The translations under genes were made by a program, and so were the position numbers. The notes beneath the pieces were generated by a model. That model worked only from the letters and a program-made list of their open reading frames with translations, was not told the origin of the DNA and searched no databases. Shown piece after piece: positions 7,729 through 16,325 of a stretch of DNA of 57,339 nt. The DNA is from Lachnospiraceae bacterium. GTDB lineage: Bacteria > Bacillota > Clostridia > Lachnospirales > Lachnospiraceae. The stretch spans positions 1 to 57,339 of the forward strand of contig JALEJB010000228.1 of assembly GCA_022768825.1 (NCBI GenBank). Direction: 5' to 3'. Every line of letters begins with the position of its first letter. Position 1 is the stretch's first letter.

Positions 7729-7914
7729 CTATGCACGCTCAACTTTTCCAGACTTCAAACATCTAGCACAAACATACTGAGTAACTGTACCTCCGTTCAC
7801 TTTACAACGAACAGATTTGATGTTGGATTTGAACATTCTGTTTGATCTTCTATGAGAATGGCTCACATTGTTTCCGAAATGAGCACCTTTTCCACAAACT
7901 GCACACTTTGCCAT
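7729..7914 (-). CDS. rpmB: 50S ribosomal protein L28
   Basis: 61 residues starting 'MAKCAVCGKG'. The start at 7914 is chosen because GGAGGTGCAGTC precedes it and the family always begins this way; the open frame runs 20 codons further upstream into the leader. Two CxxC pairs ('CAVC' and 'CARC') show the zinc-binding form of L28. It is a single-gene unit reading left, with its own promoter at 7983-8011, and diverges from the Asp23-fakA-recG operon. The rpmB / Asp23 / fakA neighbourhood is the usual one in Firmicutes. Confidence 0.97.
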   Translation of the reverse strand: MAKCAVCGKGAHFGNNVSHSHRRSNRMFKSNIKSVRCKVNGGTVTQYVCARCLKSGKVERA

Positions 7915-7982
7915 GACTGCACCTCCTTGTCTGGTTAGTAAATTAGTCTGAATGTATTGGTCATTCAAACTCACATGAAGAC

Positions 7983-8011
7983 ATTCTATCAGATTGTTAC
8001 AGTGAATGCAA
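7983..8011 (-). promoter_or_regulatory. Promoter of rpmB
   Basis: On the minus strand TTGCAT (8011-8006), a 17-bp spacer and TAGAAT (7988-7983). This leaves a leader of about 65 bases before the rpmB start. Confidence 0.6.
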
Positions 8012-8111
8012 GAATAAATTTAAAAAATATTGAAATAATGAAATAAATGTTTCTTTTTTTCCTGAAATAGTATAGAATAATATGTAATTATGATGTTAAG
8101 GAGGTTCTGCT

Positions 8112-8471
8112 ATGAATGGACAATTAACCAACACCCTCGGTACGATTACCATTGATACGGATGTGATCGCAACTTACGCAGGTTCTGTGGCAGTAGAATG
8201 CTTTGGAATTGTAGGTATGGCAGCTGTAAATATGAAAGACGGACTTGTAAAATTATTGAAGAAGGATTATCTTTCTCATGGAATCAATGTGAAAGTTGAT
8301 GAAAATAATGAGATCAGCATTGACTTTCATGTGATTGTTTCTTATGGTGTAAGTATCTTTGCAGTAGCTGACAATCTGACAGAGACTGTAAAATATCGCG
8401 TAGAAGAATTTACCGGATTAAAAATTAAGAAGATCAATATTTCCGTAGAAGGTGTACGGGTCATCGATTAG
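8112..8471 (+). CDS. Asp23/Gls24 family protein (YloU-like)
   Basis: 119 residues, the size and pattern of the Asp23/Gls24 envelope-stress family: an N-terminal 'GTITIDTDVIATYAGSVAVE', a central 'GIVGMAAVNMKDG' and a C-terminal 'VEGVRVI'. Members form cytosolic or membrane-associated assemblies and in Firmicutes the YloU type is nearly always located directly before the fatty acid kinase gene, as here (12-base gap). The precise role is unknown; the constant neighbourhood suggests a link to membrane lipid supply. The ATG has AAGGAGG about eight bases upstream. Confidence 0.93.
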   Translation: MNGQLTNTLGTITIDTDVIATYAGSVAVECFGIVGMAAVNMKDGLVKLLKKDYLSHGINVKVDENNEISIDFHVIVSYGVSIFAVADNLTETVKYRVEEFTGLKIKKINISVEGVRVID

Positions 8472-8483
8472 GAGGAGAAAACT

Positions 8484-10166
8484 GTGGCAACGAGTATAAT
8501 AGACGCATCGCAGCTCGCAAAAATGTTTTTAGCCGGCGCAAAAAATCTGGATGCAAAAAAAGAATGGATCAACGAATTAAATGTATTTCCGGTACCGGAT
8601 GGTGACACGGGTACCAATATGTCCATGACGATTCTTTCCGCAGCAAAGGAAGTCAGCAGTCTGGACAAGCTGAATATGAAGAGCCTTTCAAAAGCAATAT
8701 CTTCCGGCTCCCTCAGAGGTGCGCGCGGTAACTCCGGCGTCATTTTATCCCAGTTATTCCGAGGATTTACCAAGGTGATCGCGAATTATGAGGAGATCGA
8801 CACGGTTGTATTGGCAGAGGCGTGTGATAAAGCGGTAGAGACTGCATACAAGGCTGTTATGAAGCCCAAAGAGGGAACCATCCTGACTGTGGCGAGAGCA
8901 GCGGCTGACAAGGCAATTGAAATGGTTGCCGAAACAGATGATCTGGAAGTTTATATCAAAGCGGTCATTGATGAAGCCGATGCTGTCTTAAAAAAGACAC
9001 CGGACATGTTACCTGTTTTAAAACAGGCGGGCGTGGTGGATTCCGGCGGACAGGGATTGCTCACTGTCTTAGAAGGTGCCTACGATGCGCTGATGGGCAA
9101 GGAAATCGATTACAGCAGTTTCGAGACCGGATCAACCGGAAGCGGTATTGTAAAGATTTCCGCTGAAACAGAAGCAGAGATCAAGTTTGGTTATTGTACA
9201 GAGTTTATCATTGTATTACATCGACCATTGTCCGATGATGAAGTGGTGGCATATAAGTCTTTTCTGACATCCATCGGTGATTCGATCGTTGTTGTGGCAG
9301 ATGATGAGATCGTAAAGACCCATGTACATACCAATGATCCGGGATTGGCGATTCAGGAAGCATTGAAGCATGGTTCTTTAAGTAAGATCAAGATTGACAA
9401 TATGCGCGAAGAGCATCAGGAGCGTCTGATCAAGGATGCGGAAAAGGTTGCGGCGCAGCAGGCAGCCACGGAGCAGCAGACCGCAGAGGTTGATCCGTCT
9501 GAATGGAAGGAGATTGGCTTCATCAGCGTATCTGCCGGTGACGGACTCAGTGAGATTTTCAAAGGCCTGGGCGTGGATCACATGATCGAAGGCGGTCAGA
9601 CGATGAACCCAAGTACCGACGATATCTTAAGTGCGGTTGAAAAGGTTCCGGCAAAGAATATTTTTGTACTGCCGAACAATAAAAATATTATTCTGGCAGC
9701 AAATCAGGCAGCTTCTTTGTCAGAGGACAAAAAAATCTTCGTTGTTCCGACAAAGACGATCCCGCAGGGTATCGCAGCACTGATCAATTTTATCCCGGAT
9801 CAGTCTGCCGAGGAGAACTTTGAACGCATGAGCGAGGAGATCGGCAATGTCAAGACCGGTCAGATCACGTATGCAGTCCGTGATACGGTCATTGATGACA
9901 AAGAGATCAAAGAAAATGATTATATGGGTATCGGTGACAGCGGTATCTTGTCGGTGGGACAGGATATGGAAGAGACGCTGCTTGACATGGTAGATCAGCT
10001 TGTGGATGAGGAATCCGGCATCATCAGCCTGTATTATGGTTCGGATGTGAAAGAAGCGGATGCCACTGCGCTTGCAGAGAAGCTTCAGGAGAAGTATGAG
10101 GATCTGGAAGTCGAGTTAAACTGCGGAGGACAGCCAATCTATTATTATATTCTTTCTGTTGAATAG
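8484..10166 (+). CDS. fakA: Fatty acid kinase catalytic subunit FakA-like (DAK2 domain)
   Basis: 560 residues beginning with GTG after GGAGGAG. The N-terminal DAK2-type kinase domain (about 1-200) has the nucleotide and metal site 'PVPDGDTGTNM' and 'GARGNSGVI'. The middle and C-terminal parts (DUF1949-like linker and a DegV-like fold) are as in YloV/FakA. With a FakB (DegV) partner carrying a fatty acid, FakA makes acyl phosphate for phospholipid synthesis. No FakB gene is in this window. It lies between the Asp23-like gene and recG, the usual order in Firmicutes (yloU-yloV-recG). Confidence 0.93.
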   Translation: MATSIIDASQLAKMFLAGAKNLDAKKEWINELNVFPVPDGDTGTNMSMTILSAAKEVSSLDKLNMKSLSKAISSGSLRGARGNSGVILSQLFRGFTKVIANYEEIDTVVLAEACDKAVETAYKAVMKPKEGTILTVARAAADKAIEMVAETDDLEVYIKAVIDEADAVLKKTPDMLPVLKQAGVVDSGGQGLLTVLEGAYDALMGKEIDYSSFETGSTGSGIVKISAETEAEIKFGYCTEFIIVLHRPLSDDEVVAYKSFLTSIGDSIVVVADDEIVKTHVHTNDPGLAIQEALKHGSLSKIKIDNMREEHQERLIKDAEKVAAQQAATEQQTAEVDPSEWKEIGFISVSAGDGLSEIFKGLGVDHMIEGGQTMNPSTDDILSAVEKVPAKNIFVLPNNKNIILAANQAASLSEDKKIFVVPTKTIPQGIAALINFIPDQSAEENFERMSEEIGNVKTGQITYAVRDTVIDDKEIKENDYMGIGDSGILSVGQDMEETLLDMVDQLVDEESGIISLYYGSDVKEADATALAEKLQEKYEDLEVELNCGGQPIYYYILSVE

Positions 10167-10174
10167 GAGTATCT

Positions 10175-12229
10175 ATGGACTTTCATACACCCATTACGAA
10201 ATTAAAGGGTGTGGGAGACAAATCAAGACAGTTATTGGAAAAATTGGGAGTATACACCATTGGTGATATACTCCTTCATTTTCCCAGAGATTATGTCACA
10301 TATCCCACAAGTGAAACCTTATCAAACTGTAAATTAAATGTCCCGGCAGCACTTCTTTTGACGATTCAGTCCGCTGCGGTTGTGAGACGGACTCGTTCGA
10401 TGACGATCACGGTCTACAAAGCGACGTTGGACGGGAAAAGCTTTGAAGCGATCTGGTTTGGGATGCCTTATATATCCAATTCCCTGAAAAAAGGGAAAAT
10501 GGTTGTTTTATACGGGACAATTACGCAAAAAAATAACAGTTTTCACATGGAGCAGCCGACGATCTTTTCCGCAGCCGATTATGAGGCGATTGAAGGAAAA
10601 ATACAGCCGGTCTATGGGCTTACGAAAGGTGTGACGAACAATTTCCTGCGAAAGCTGACAAGACAGGCTCTGGATTGCTGTGATGACTATATGGAGTATC
10701 TGCCCACTGACATTCGGCGCAAATATGAGTTGGCAGAACTCAACTTTTCCATGGATCAGATTCATTTTCCGAATTCCAGAGATGATCTGATCCAGGCAAG
10801 AAAACGGTTGGTATTTGATGAATTCTTTCTTTTTCTGATGACGATGCAGATCCAGAAACAAAATGAGGAGAAGCTTTCCAATCCCTATTCCTTTGGAAGC
10901 TTTGCATACTTACAGGATTACATCGAAAAACTCTCCTATGAACTGACCGGGGCACAAAAACGCACGTTGCAGGAGGTTTTGTCGGATCTGACCGGTCAGT
11001 ATGTCATGCAGCGTCTGATTCAGGGAGATGTGGGAAGCGGAAAGACCATTGTGGCCTTTTTGTCGATGTTATTTGTGTCTGATCAGGGCTATCAATCAGC
11101 GATCATGGCCCCCACAGAGGTGCTGGCAAGACAGCATGCCGAAAGCTTCTGTGAGCTTTTGAACACCTTTGGTCTGGAACGGGAGGTAGTGTTACTGACA
11201 GGTTCCATGACAGCGAAGGAAAAACGTCTGGCGAGAGAAAAGATCGCAAGCCATAAGGACGCGTTGATCATTGGTACCCATGCGCTAATCCAGGAAAAAG
11301 TCGATTATACGAACCTTGCGCTTGTGATCACGGATGAACAGCACCGTTTTGGTGTCAGACAAAGAGAAGCTTTTGCAGCAAAGGGACAGACTGTGCATAT
11401 TCTCGTTATGAGTGCGACTCCGATTCCAAGAACGCTTGCAATTATTTTGTACGGGGATATGGATATCTCTGTTATGGATGAATTGCCTGCCAAGCGTCTG
11501 CCGATCAAAAACTGTGTGGTCGGAGAAAATTACCGGCAAAAAGCGACGGATTTTATTCGTCAGCAGGTAAGTGAGGGGCATCAGGCCTATATCATCTGCC
11601 CATTGGTAGAAGCCTCTGAGAATTACGATGCCTTCAATGTCAATGATTATACGAAGCAGCTGAGTGAGAAATTGCCGGATGTGAGGATCGGCTGTTTGCA
11701 TGGGAAGATGAAACCGGCAGAAAAAAATCAGGTCATGGAAGCTTTTAAAAATCATGAGATGGATGTGCTGGTTTCCACAACCGTCGTAGAGGTGGGGGTC
11801 AACGTACCGAATGCCACTTTGATGCTGATTGAAAATGCAGACCGTTTTGGTCTGGCACAGCTGCATCAATTGCGGGGGCGTGTGGGACGAGGAGATGCAC
11901 AATCCTATTGTATTATGATGAATTCTTCCGAATCGGAACTGTCAAAGAAGCGGCTGGATATTTTAAATAAATCGAATGACGGATTTTTTATTGCGTCGGA
12001 AGACTTGAAGCTTCGCGGACCGGGGGATTTCTTTGGGATCCGGCAAAGCGGTGATATGACCTTTGCGCTGGCTGATATCTATACCGACGCGAATGTCCTC
12101 AGTGACGCATCCAAAGAAGTAAAAAAAATACTGGAAGAAGACAGTAAACTGCTTCTTCCGGTACATGAAAATCTAAAAATCAAGATGGAACAGGTTTTCG
12201 CAGAGGAAAACAGTTCGCTGTTTTTATGA
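10175..12229 (+). CDS. recG: ATP-dependent DNA helicase RecG
   Basis: 684 residues, normal RecG length. The N-terminal wedge domain with an OB fold (about 1-230) precedes two helicase lobes: Walker A 'GDVGSGKT', DExH box 'DEQHRFG', motif III 'MSATPIPRT' and motif VI 'QLRGRVGRG'. RecG remodels stalled replication forks and Holliday junctions. It starts eight bases after fakA. The last six bases overlap the end of the convergent rqcH gene (12224-12229), leaving no room for a separate terminator. Confidence 0.97.
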   Translation: MDFHTPITKLKGVGDKSRQLLEKLGVYTIGDILLHFPRDYVTYPTSETLSNCKLNVPAALLLTIQSAAVVRRTRSMTITVYKATLDGKSFEAIWFGMPYISNSLKKGKMVVLYGTITQKNNSFHMEQPTIFSAADYEAIEGKIQPVYGLTKGVTNNFLRKLTRQALDCCDDYMEYLPTDIRRKYELAELNFSMDQIHFPNSRDDLIQARKRLVFDEFFLFLMTMQIQKQNEEKLSNPYSFGSFAYLQDYIEKLSYELTGAQKRTLQEVLSDLTGQYVMQRLIQGDVGSGKTIVAFLSMLFVSDQGYQSAIMAPTEVLARQHAESFCELLNTFGLEREVVLLTGSMTAKEKRLAREKIASHKDALIIGTHALIQEKVDYTNLALVITDEQHRFGVRQREAFAAKGQTVHILVMSATPIPRTLAIILYGDMDISVMDELPAKRLPIKNCVVGENYRQKATDFIRQQVSEGHQAYIICPLVEASENYDAFNVNDYTKQLSEKLPDVRIGCLHGKMKPAEKNQVMEAFKNHEMDVLVSTTVVEVGVNVPNATLMLIENADRFGLAQLHQLRGRVGRGDAQSYCIMMNSSESELSKKRLDILNKSNDGFFIASEDLKLRGPGDFFGIRQSGDMTFALADIYTDANVLSDASKEVKKILEEDSKLLLPVHENLKIKMEQVFAEENSSLFL

Positions 12230-13978
12230 CGATTCTTCGACTGCTTCGATTCCCCGGATATCCGGGTGGATCGTCATGGAATAGTTGGTGTAATAGACGA
12301 CAAAGCCGGGTGCAGAGCCATTCGGCTTTTTGACGTTTTTGCGCTGCAGATAATCGATCTCCAGCTTATCTGTCTCCCGGCCTTTGGAATAGTAGCCTGC
12401 CAGCCTTGCGGCTTCTTCAAATGTCCGGTCAGGCAGTTCCTCACCGTTGGTCTTGACGATGACGTGAGAGCCGGGGATTCCCTTTGCATGAAACCACCAG
12501 TCGCCACCGTTTGCAAGTTTAAATGTAATTTCTTCGTTTTGCAAATTATTTTTTCCTACATAGATATGATAACCGTCACCGGAAATATAGTGGAATGGTT
12601 TGCTTTTTGCCGATTTTTCTTTTTTTCCGCTTTTGTGACGGATGAAGCCGCTGGCGATCAATTCCTCCTTGATCGCGGACAGGTCTGCCTCTGTGACAGC
12701 GATATCCAGATTGTTTGCCACGGATTCCAGATAATTGATTTCCTGTTCCACCTCGATAGTCAGTTTTTCCAGTGCTTCGCTGGTGCGCTTTAATTTATTG
12801 TATTTCTGAAAATATTTCTGTGCATTTTCTTGCGGATTGAGCTGTGGGTCCAGTGGGATCGTCACCATTTCGTTCGTATAATAATTATTGACCTCAATCT
12901 TTTTGGCACCTTCTTCAATGCCGTATCCGTATGCCTGCAATAATTCTCCGTATACCTTGTATTTGTCACGCTTCGTTGTATCCTTTAGCTGTTTTTGCTG
13001 CAGCTGCAGCTTTTTGTGATCGCGCTCTAAAGAGGAAGAGACGATCCGGCGCAGGTCAACGGATTTCTGGCGGATTCGGGTATAGATTTCTTTGTCCGCA
13101 AAAAAATCTTCCAGAATTTCCGACAGTGATTCCTTTTGCTGGATCTGATAGGTGTCAAAGTCGCTGTATTCCTTTAGTTCAATCGCTGAGAATTCAATCG
13201 GTTCACCGGATTTTTTGATAATGGTTGGGGTGAATTTTCCTTCCTTTACATCCGACATCATCCAGATAAAATTATTGGCAAGATGCAGCTTTTGTGTATC
13301 CGACAGACTCTCCATATAACTGTCTGCGTCCAGACCGGCACGATAGCAGCATTCATTGGCGATCGTCGGACTGATGCCGGTATAGGTCAGGTAGATCGCC
13401 TTGGAAAGGGTCGTGTTTTTTCTGCCTGCCTGTGACAGGAAATCTTCCGCAGTGATCGTAAGCGGGTCGAATTTTTCCTGTGTGTTTGGAATAAAATAAG
13501 CTCGTCCGGGCAATACTTCGCGCACAGAGCTGACAGAAGCGGGGATATGCTTGATGCTGTCAATGATCTTGTGCTCGTCATCGCAGAAGATGATATTGCT
13601 GTGTTTTCCCATCAGCTCAATGATGAGACTTTTGTGACGCAGATCGCCAAGCTCGTCCAGATGCTCGATCTCAATCTGAATGATACGCTCTAACGACGGT
13701 TGTACAATATCCACGATACGCCCGTTGGCAATAAATTTGCGAAGAAGCATACAAAAATTCGGTGCCGTCAGAGGGCTTGGTTTATTTTTTGCGGTAAAGC
13801 ACGCAAACGGAAGGGAAGCATTGGCAGACAAAAAGAGTCTGCGCTGACCGAAGGAGCCCTTGAGCGTGAGCAAAAGAGCATCGCTTTCCGGCTGTGCGAT
13901 CTTACTGATATGTGCATTCATGCAGGTGTCTCTTAATTCTTTTACGATACCTGCAACTACAATTCCATCAAAAGCCAT
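12224..13978 (-). CDS. rqcH: Ribosome quality control protein RqcH (NFACT family)
   Basis: 584 residues from the ATG at 13978, which begins 'MAFDGIVV' and follows GGAGAAATCT; a TTG seven codons upstream is rejected. The NFACT-N domain comes first, then helix-hairpin-helix, a long coiled coil (about 280-440) and the NFACT-R domain near the end ('ISGDGYHIYVGKNN', 'WWFHAKGIPGSHVI'). RqcH binds stalled 50S-peptidyl-tRNA complexes and recruits alanyl-tRNA to add alanine tails for degradation. Older annotation calls it fibronectin-binding protein. The window also encodes YlmH, an S4-domain protein reported to act on the same 50S complexes in Bacillus. Confidence 0.93.
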   Translation of the reverse strand: MAFDGIVVAGIVKELRDTCMNAHISKIAQPESDALLLTLKGSFGQRRLFLSANASLPFACFTAKNKPSPLTAPNFCMLLRKFIANGRIVDIVQPSLERIIQIEIEHLDELGDLRHKSLIIELMGKHSNIIFCDDEHKIIDSIKHIPASVSSVREVLPGRAYFIPNTQEKFDPLTITAEDFLSQAGRKNTTLSKAIYLTYTGISPTIANECCYRAGLDADSYMESLSDTQKLHLANNFIWMMSDVKEGKFTPTIIKKSGEPIEFSAIELKEYSDFDTYQIQQKESLSEILEDFFADKEIYTRIRQKSVDLRRIVSSSLERDHKKLQLQQKQLKDTTKRDKYKVYGELLQAYGYGIEEGAKKIEVNNYYTNEMVTIPLDPQLNPQENAQKYFQKYNKLKRTSEALEKLTIEVEQEINYLESVANNLDIAVTEADLSAIKEELIASGFIRHKSGKKEKSAKSKPFHYISGDGYHIYVGKNNLQNEEITFKLANGGDWWFHAKGIPGSHVIVKTNGEELPDRTFEEAARLAGYYSKGRETDKLEIDYLQRKNVKKPNGSAPGFVVYYTNYSMTIHPDIRGIEAVEESS

Positions 13979-14009
13979 AGATTTCTCCAATTTCTCCAAT
14001 CTTTTTTTT

Positions 14010-14075
14010 GTAGCTATTCAGATCCCCATCTCGATTTCGCTAAAGCTTCATCTCGACTTGGCCCTGAATAACTAC
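14010..14075. repeat. Inverted repeat with internal direct repeat in the rqcH-yicC intergenic region
   Basis: GTAGCTATTCAG (14010-14021) pairs with CTGAATAACTAC (14064-14075) except for one position. Within the loop CATCTCGA occurs twice (14027-14034 and 14049-14056). It sits between the divergent genes, about 35 bases before the rqcH start and upstream of the yicC promoter. It could be an operator or a leader structure; no poly-T tract makes it a clear terminator. Confidence 0.4.
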
Positions 14076-14112
14076 ATTTTAATTCAAAATAAGAAAAAAA
14101 ACAACGGAACAT

Positions 14113-14141
14113 TTGACGAATCCATACAATTGCCTTATAAT
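14113..14141 (+). promoter_or_regulatory. Promoter of the yicC-remA-gmk-rpoZ operon
   Basis: TTGACG (14113-14118), 17-bp spacer, perfect TATAAT (14136-14141). yicC starts at 14199 behind AGGAGG. Confidence 0.8.
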
Positions 14142-14198
14142 ATATTAGTCTATGCATACAGATGAAAAAAACGAGACGTAACAAGATTAGGAGGCACT

Positions 14199-15077
14199 AT
14201 GATAAAAAGTATGACTGGTTTCGGTCGCTGTGAAGTCACCGAAGGTCAATGGAAGATTACCGTTGAGATCAAGGCGGTTAATCACCGGTATCTTGATCTG
14301 AATTTAAAGGTTCCGAAAAAACTTGGAATGTTTGACGGACAGATCCGTACCCTTTTAAAAGAATACATTGAACGGGGAAAAGTTGATGTCTTTGTTTCCT
14401 ATGAAAATCTTGCAGAAGGTGAGACTTCTTTAAAATACAACAAGGAGCTTGCAAGTCAGTATCTCTTGTATTTAAATCAGATGGCAGAAGATTTTGGCCT
14501 GGAAAATGACATCCGCGTGGGTTCGCTTTCCCGCTATCCGGATGTTTTTACAATGGAAGAGGCAGAAGCTGACGAAGCGGAACTGTGGGCAGTTTTGGAG
14601 CAATCGATCCGCGGTGCGGCCGAACATTTTGTGGAAGCCCGGACGATCGAAGGGGAGCAATTGAAAAACGATCTGATCGCAAAATTAGATCAGATGCTTC
14701 AATATGTCGATTTTATCGAGGAGCGTTCACCGGATATCATTCGTGATTACAAGACAAAGATCACTGCAAAGATCGCGGATCTGTTGGGAACGGCGACCAT
14801 CGATGAGAGCCGGATTGCGACAGAGGTGACACTGTTTGCGGATAAGATCTGCGTCGACGAAGAGATGGTACGTCTCAGAAGCCATATCAAGGGCATGAAG
14901 GACATTCTGCTTACAGGCGGTGCGGTCGGACGTAAACTGGATTTCATCGCGCAGGAGATGAACCGCGAAGCGAACACGATACTTTCAAAATCCAATGATC
15001 TGTCGATCTCTGATACGGGAATCAATTTGAAAACCGATATTGAAAAAGTAAGAGAACAGATTCAGAATATTGAATAG
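14199..15077 (+). CDS. yicC: YicC family endoribonuclease
   Basis: 292 residues with the family's hallmark N terminus 'MIKSMTGFGR' and the conserved C-terminal end 'FIAQEMNREANTI' plus 'IEKVREQIQNIE'. YicC proteins are endoribonucleases involved in RNA turnover (shown for the E. coli and B. subtilis proteins). The order yicC-remA-gmk-rpoZ matches yloC-remA-gmk-rpoZ in Bacillus. The ATG follows AGGAGGCACT. This is the first gene behind the promoter at 14113. Confidence 0.95.
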   Translation: MIKSMTGFGRCEVTEGQWKITVEIKAVNHRYLDLNLKVPKKLGMFDGQIRTLLKEYIERGKVDVFVSYENLAEGETSLKYNKELASQYLLYLNQMAEDFGLENDIRVGSLSRYPDVFTMEEAEADEAELWAVLEQSIRGAAEHFVEARTIEGEQLKNDLIAKLDQMLQYVDFIEERSPDIIRDYKTKITAKIADLLGTATIDESRIATEVTLFADKICVDEEMVRLRSHIKGMKDILLTGGAVGRKLDFIAQEMNREANTILSKSNDLSISDTGINLKTDIEKVREQIQNIE

Positions 15078-15087
15078 GAGTCAGAAC

Positions 15088-15327
15088 TTGGCAAACTTTT
15101 TAAATATAGGATTTGGCAATTTTATCAATGCAGACAAGATCGTTGCAATGATCACTCCGGATTCCGCACCGGCGAAGCGTCTGGTGCAAAAGGCGAAAGA
15201 GGAGTCTACGATCATCGACGCCACACAAGGGCGAAGAACGAGGGCTGTCATCATTACAGAACAGGGTGGGGTCGTTTTGTCATCCCTGCTCCCGGATACA
15301 TTGTCAGGTCGCATGAAAGATGTATGA
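15088..15327 (+). CDS. remA: Extracellular matrix regulatory protein RemA (DUF370)
   Basis: 79 residues. A TTG start at 15088 with AGGAG seven bases upstream gives 'MANFLNIGFGNFI', the normal RemA N terminus; a start at 15070 would overlap yicC. Family-defining features are 'RLVQKAKEE' and 'IDATQGRRTRAVI'. In Bacillus RemA is a ring-forming DNA-binding protein that activates biofilm matrix and osmoprotection genes. Here it is in the conserved yicC-remA-gmk context, where many Firmicutes keep it regardless of biofilm genes. Confidence 0.93.
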   Translation: MANFLNIGFGNFINADKIVAMITPDSAPAKRLVQKAKEESTIIDATQGRRTRAVIITEQGGVVLSSLLPDTLSGRMKDV

Positions 15328-15348
15328 AAAGAGAATCAAGGAGTCAGC

Positions 15349-15987
15349 ATGAGTAAACAAGGAATCTTAACTGTTGTGTCGGGATTTTCCGGATCAGGAA
15401 AAGGCACGATCATGAAGCGTCTGTTGGAAAAATATCCCCAAAATTACGCATTGTCCGTTTCTGCCACTACCAGAGCTCCGAGACCCGGCGAAGAAGAGGG
15501 AAGAGAATATTTTTTCAAATCTGTCGAATGCTTTGAACAGATGATCAAAGACGATGCATTGCTGGAATATGCCAGATATGTCAATAATTATTACGGTACG
15601 CCAAAGGATTACGTCCTCGGACAGATGGCACAGGGGAAGGATGTCATTTTGGAAATTGAGATCCAGGGTGCATTAAAGATCAAACAAAAATATCCGGATA
15701 CCGTGCTGTTGTTTGTGACTCCGCCGAGCTTTGCCGAATTGGAAAAACGTCTGGTCGGCAGAGGAACAGAAACTCCGGAAGTGATCCGGGATCGTCTGCG
15801 TCGTGCCGGTGAGGAATCTTTGGGTGTGGAGAATTATGATTACTTAGTCATCAATGATGAATTGGAAGCCTGTGTGGATCAGGTGCATGCGATTCTTCAG
15901 AATGAACATACCAAAGTAAGCAGAAAAATAGATTTTATCAATGATTTCAAATTACAATTAGAGCAATATGCGAAAGGAGAGAATTAA
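15349..15987 (+). CDS. gmk: Guanylate kinase
   Basis: 212 residues. The P-loop 'GFSGSGKGT' is at the N terminus, followed by 'SVSATTRAPRPGEEEGREYFF' features (GMP-binding Ser, Arg and Tyr) and 'LEIEIQGA'. It phosphorylates GMP to GDP in the cytosol. It is 21 bases after remA and directly precedes rpoZ, whose start lies two bases past the gmk stop. Confidence 0.97.
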   Translation: MSKQGILTVVSGFSGSGKGTIMKRLLEKYPQNYALSVSATTRAPRPGEEEGREYFFKSVECFEQMIKDDALLEYARYVNNYYGTPKDYVLGQMAQGKDVILEIEIQGALKIKQKYPDTVLLFVTPPSFAELEKRLVGRGTETPEVIRDRLRRAGEESLGVENYDYLVINDELEACVDQVHAILQNEHTKVSRKIDFINDFKLQLEQYAKGEN

Positions 15988-15988
15988 A

Positions 15989-16246
15989 ATGATCCATCCA
16001 TCTTATGTAGAATTAATGAAAGTAGTAAACAGTGAAAACGTCGCAATCGGTGAGGAACCGGTTGTAAACAGCCGTTATTCGATCGTGATCGCCGCTTCTA
16101 AGAGAGCACGTCAGCTGATTGCCGGTGATGAGCCGATGGTTGGCAATACGAAAGGGAAAAAACCATTATCGATCGCGGTGGACGAGATTTATAAGGGAAA
16201 GGTGAAAATTTTAAGCGAAGATGAGCTGACTGATATTGCAGAATAA
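15989..16246 (+). CDS. rpoZ: DNA-directed RNA polymerase omega subunit
   Basis: 85 residues from the ATG at 15989 ('MIHPSYVELM'), behind AGGAGAG inside the end of gmk; a longer frame from 15968 overlaps gmk without need. The conserved 'NSRYSIVIAASKRARQL' is the omega signature. The C-terminal part 'SIAVDEIYKGKVKIL' is normal for Clostridia. The operon ends with a terminator at 16271. Confidence 0.95.
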   Translation: MIHPSYVELMKVVNSENVAIGEEPVVNSRYSIVIAASKRARQLIAGDEPMVGNTKGKKPLSIAVDEIYKGKVKILSEDELTDIAE

Positions 16247-16270
16247 GCTCTTCGCGAAAGATCCATAAGG

Positions 16271-16294
16271 AAGTGTGCTGATGCACACTTTTTT
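16271..16294 (+). terminator. Rho-independent terminator after rpoZ
   Basis: Stem AAGTGTGC (16271-16278) / GCACACTT (16283-16290) with a TGAT loop, followed by TTTT. It is only 30 bases before rimO, so partial readthrough may feed the next operon; I see no strong separate promoter in between. Confidence 0.8.
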
Positions 16295-16325
16295 ATCTAA
16301 TCCCTACTATATTCAGGAGATTTTT

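Noticed and set aside
11285-11902. 205-codon leftward open frame
   Set aside because: Antisense shadow of the recG helicase domain; composition rich in His, Ile and Cys as expected of a shadow.
12266-12793. 175-codon rightward open frame
   Set aside because: Lies wholly inside rqcH on the opposite strand, has no family features and no ribosome binding site.
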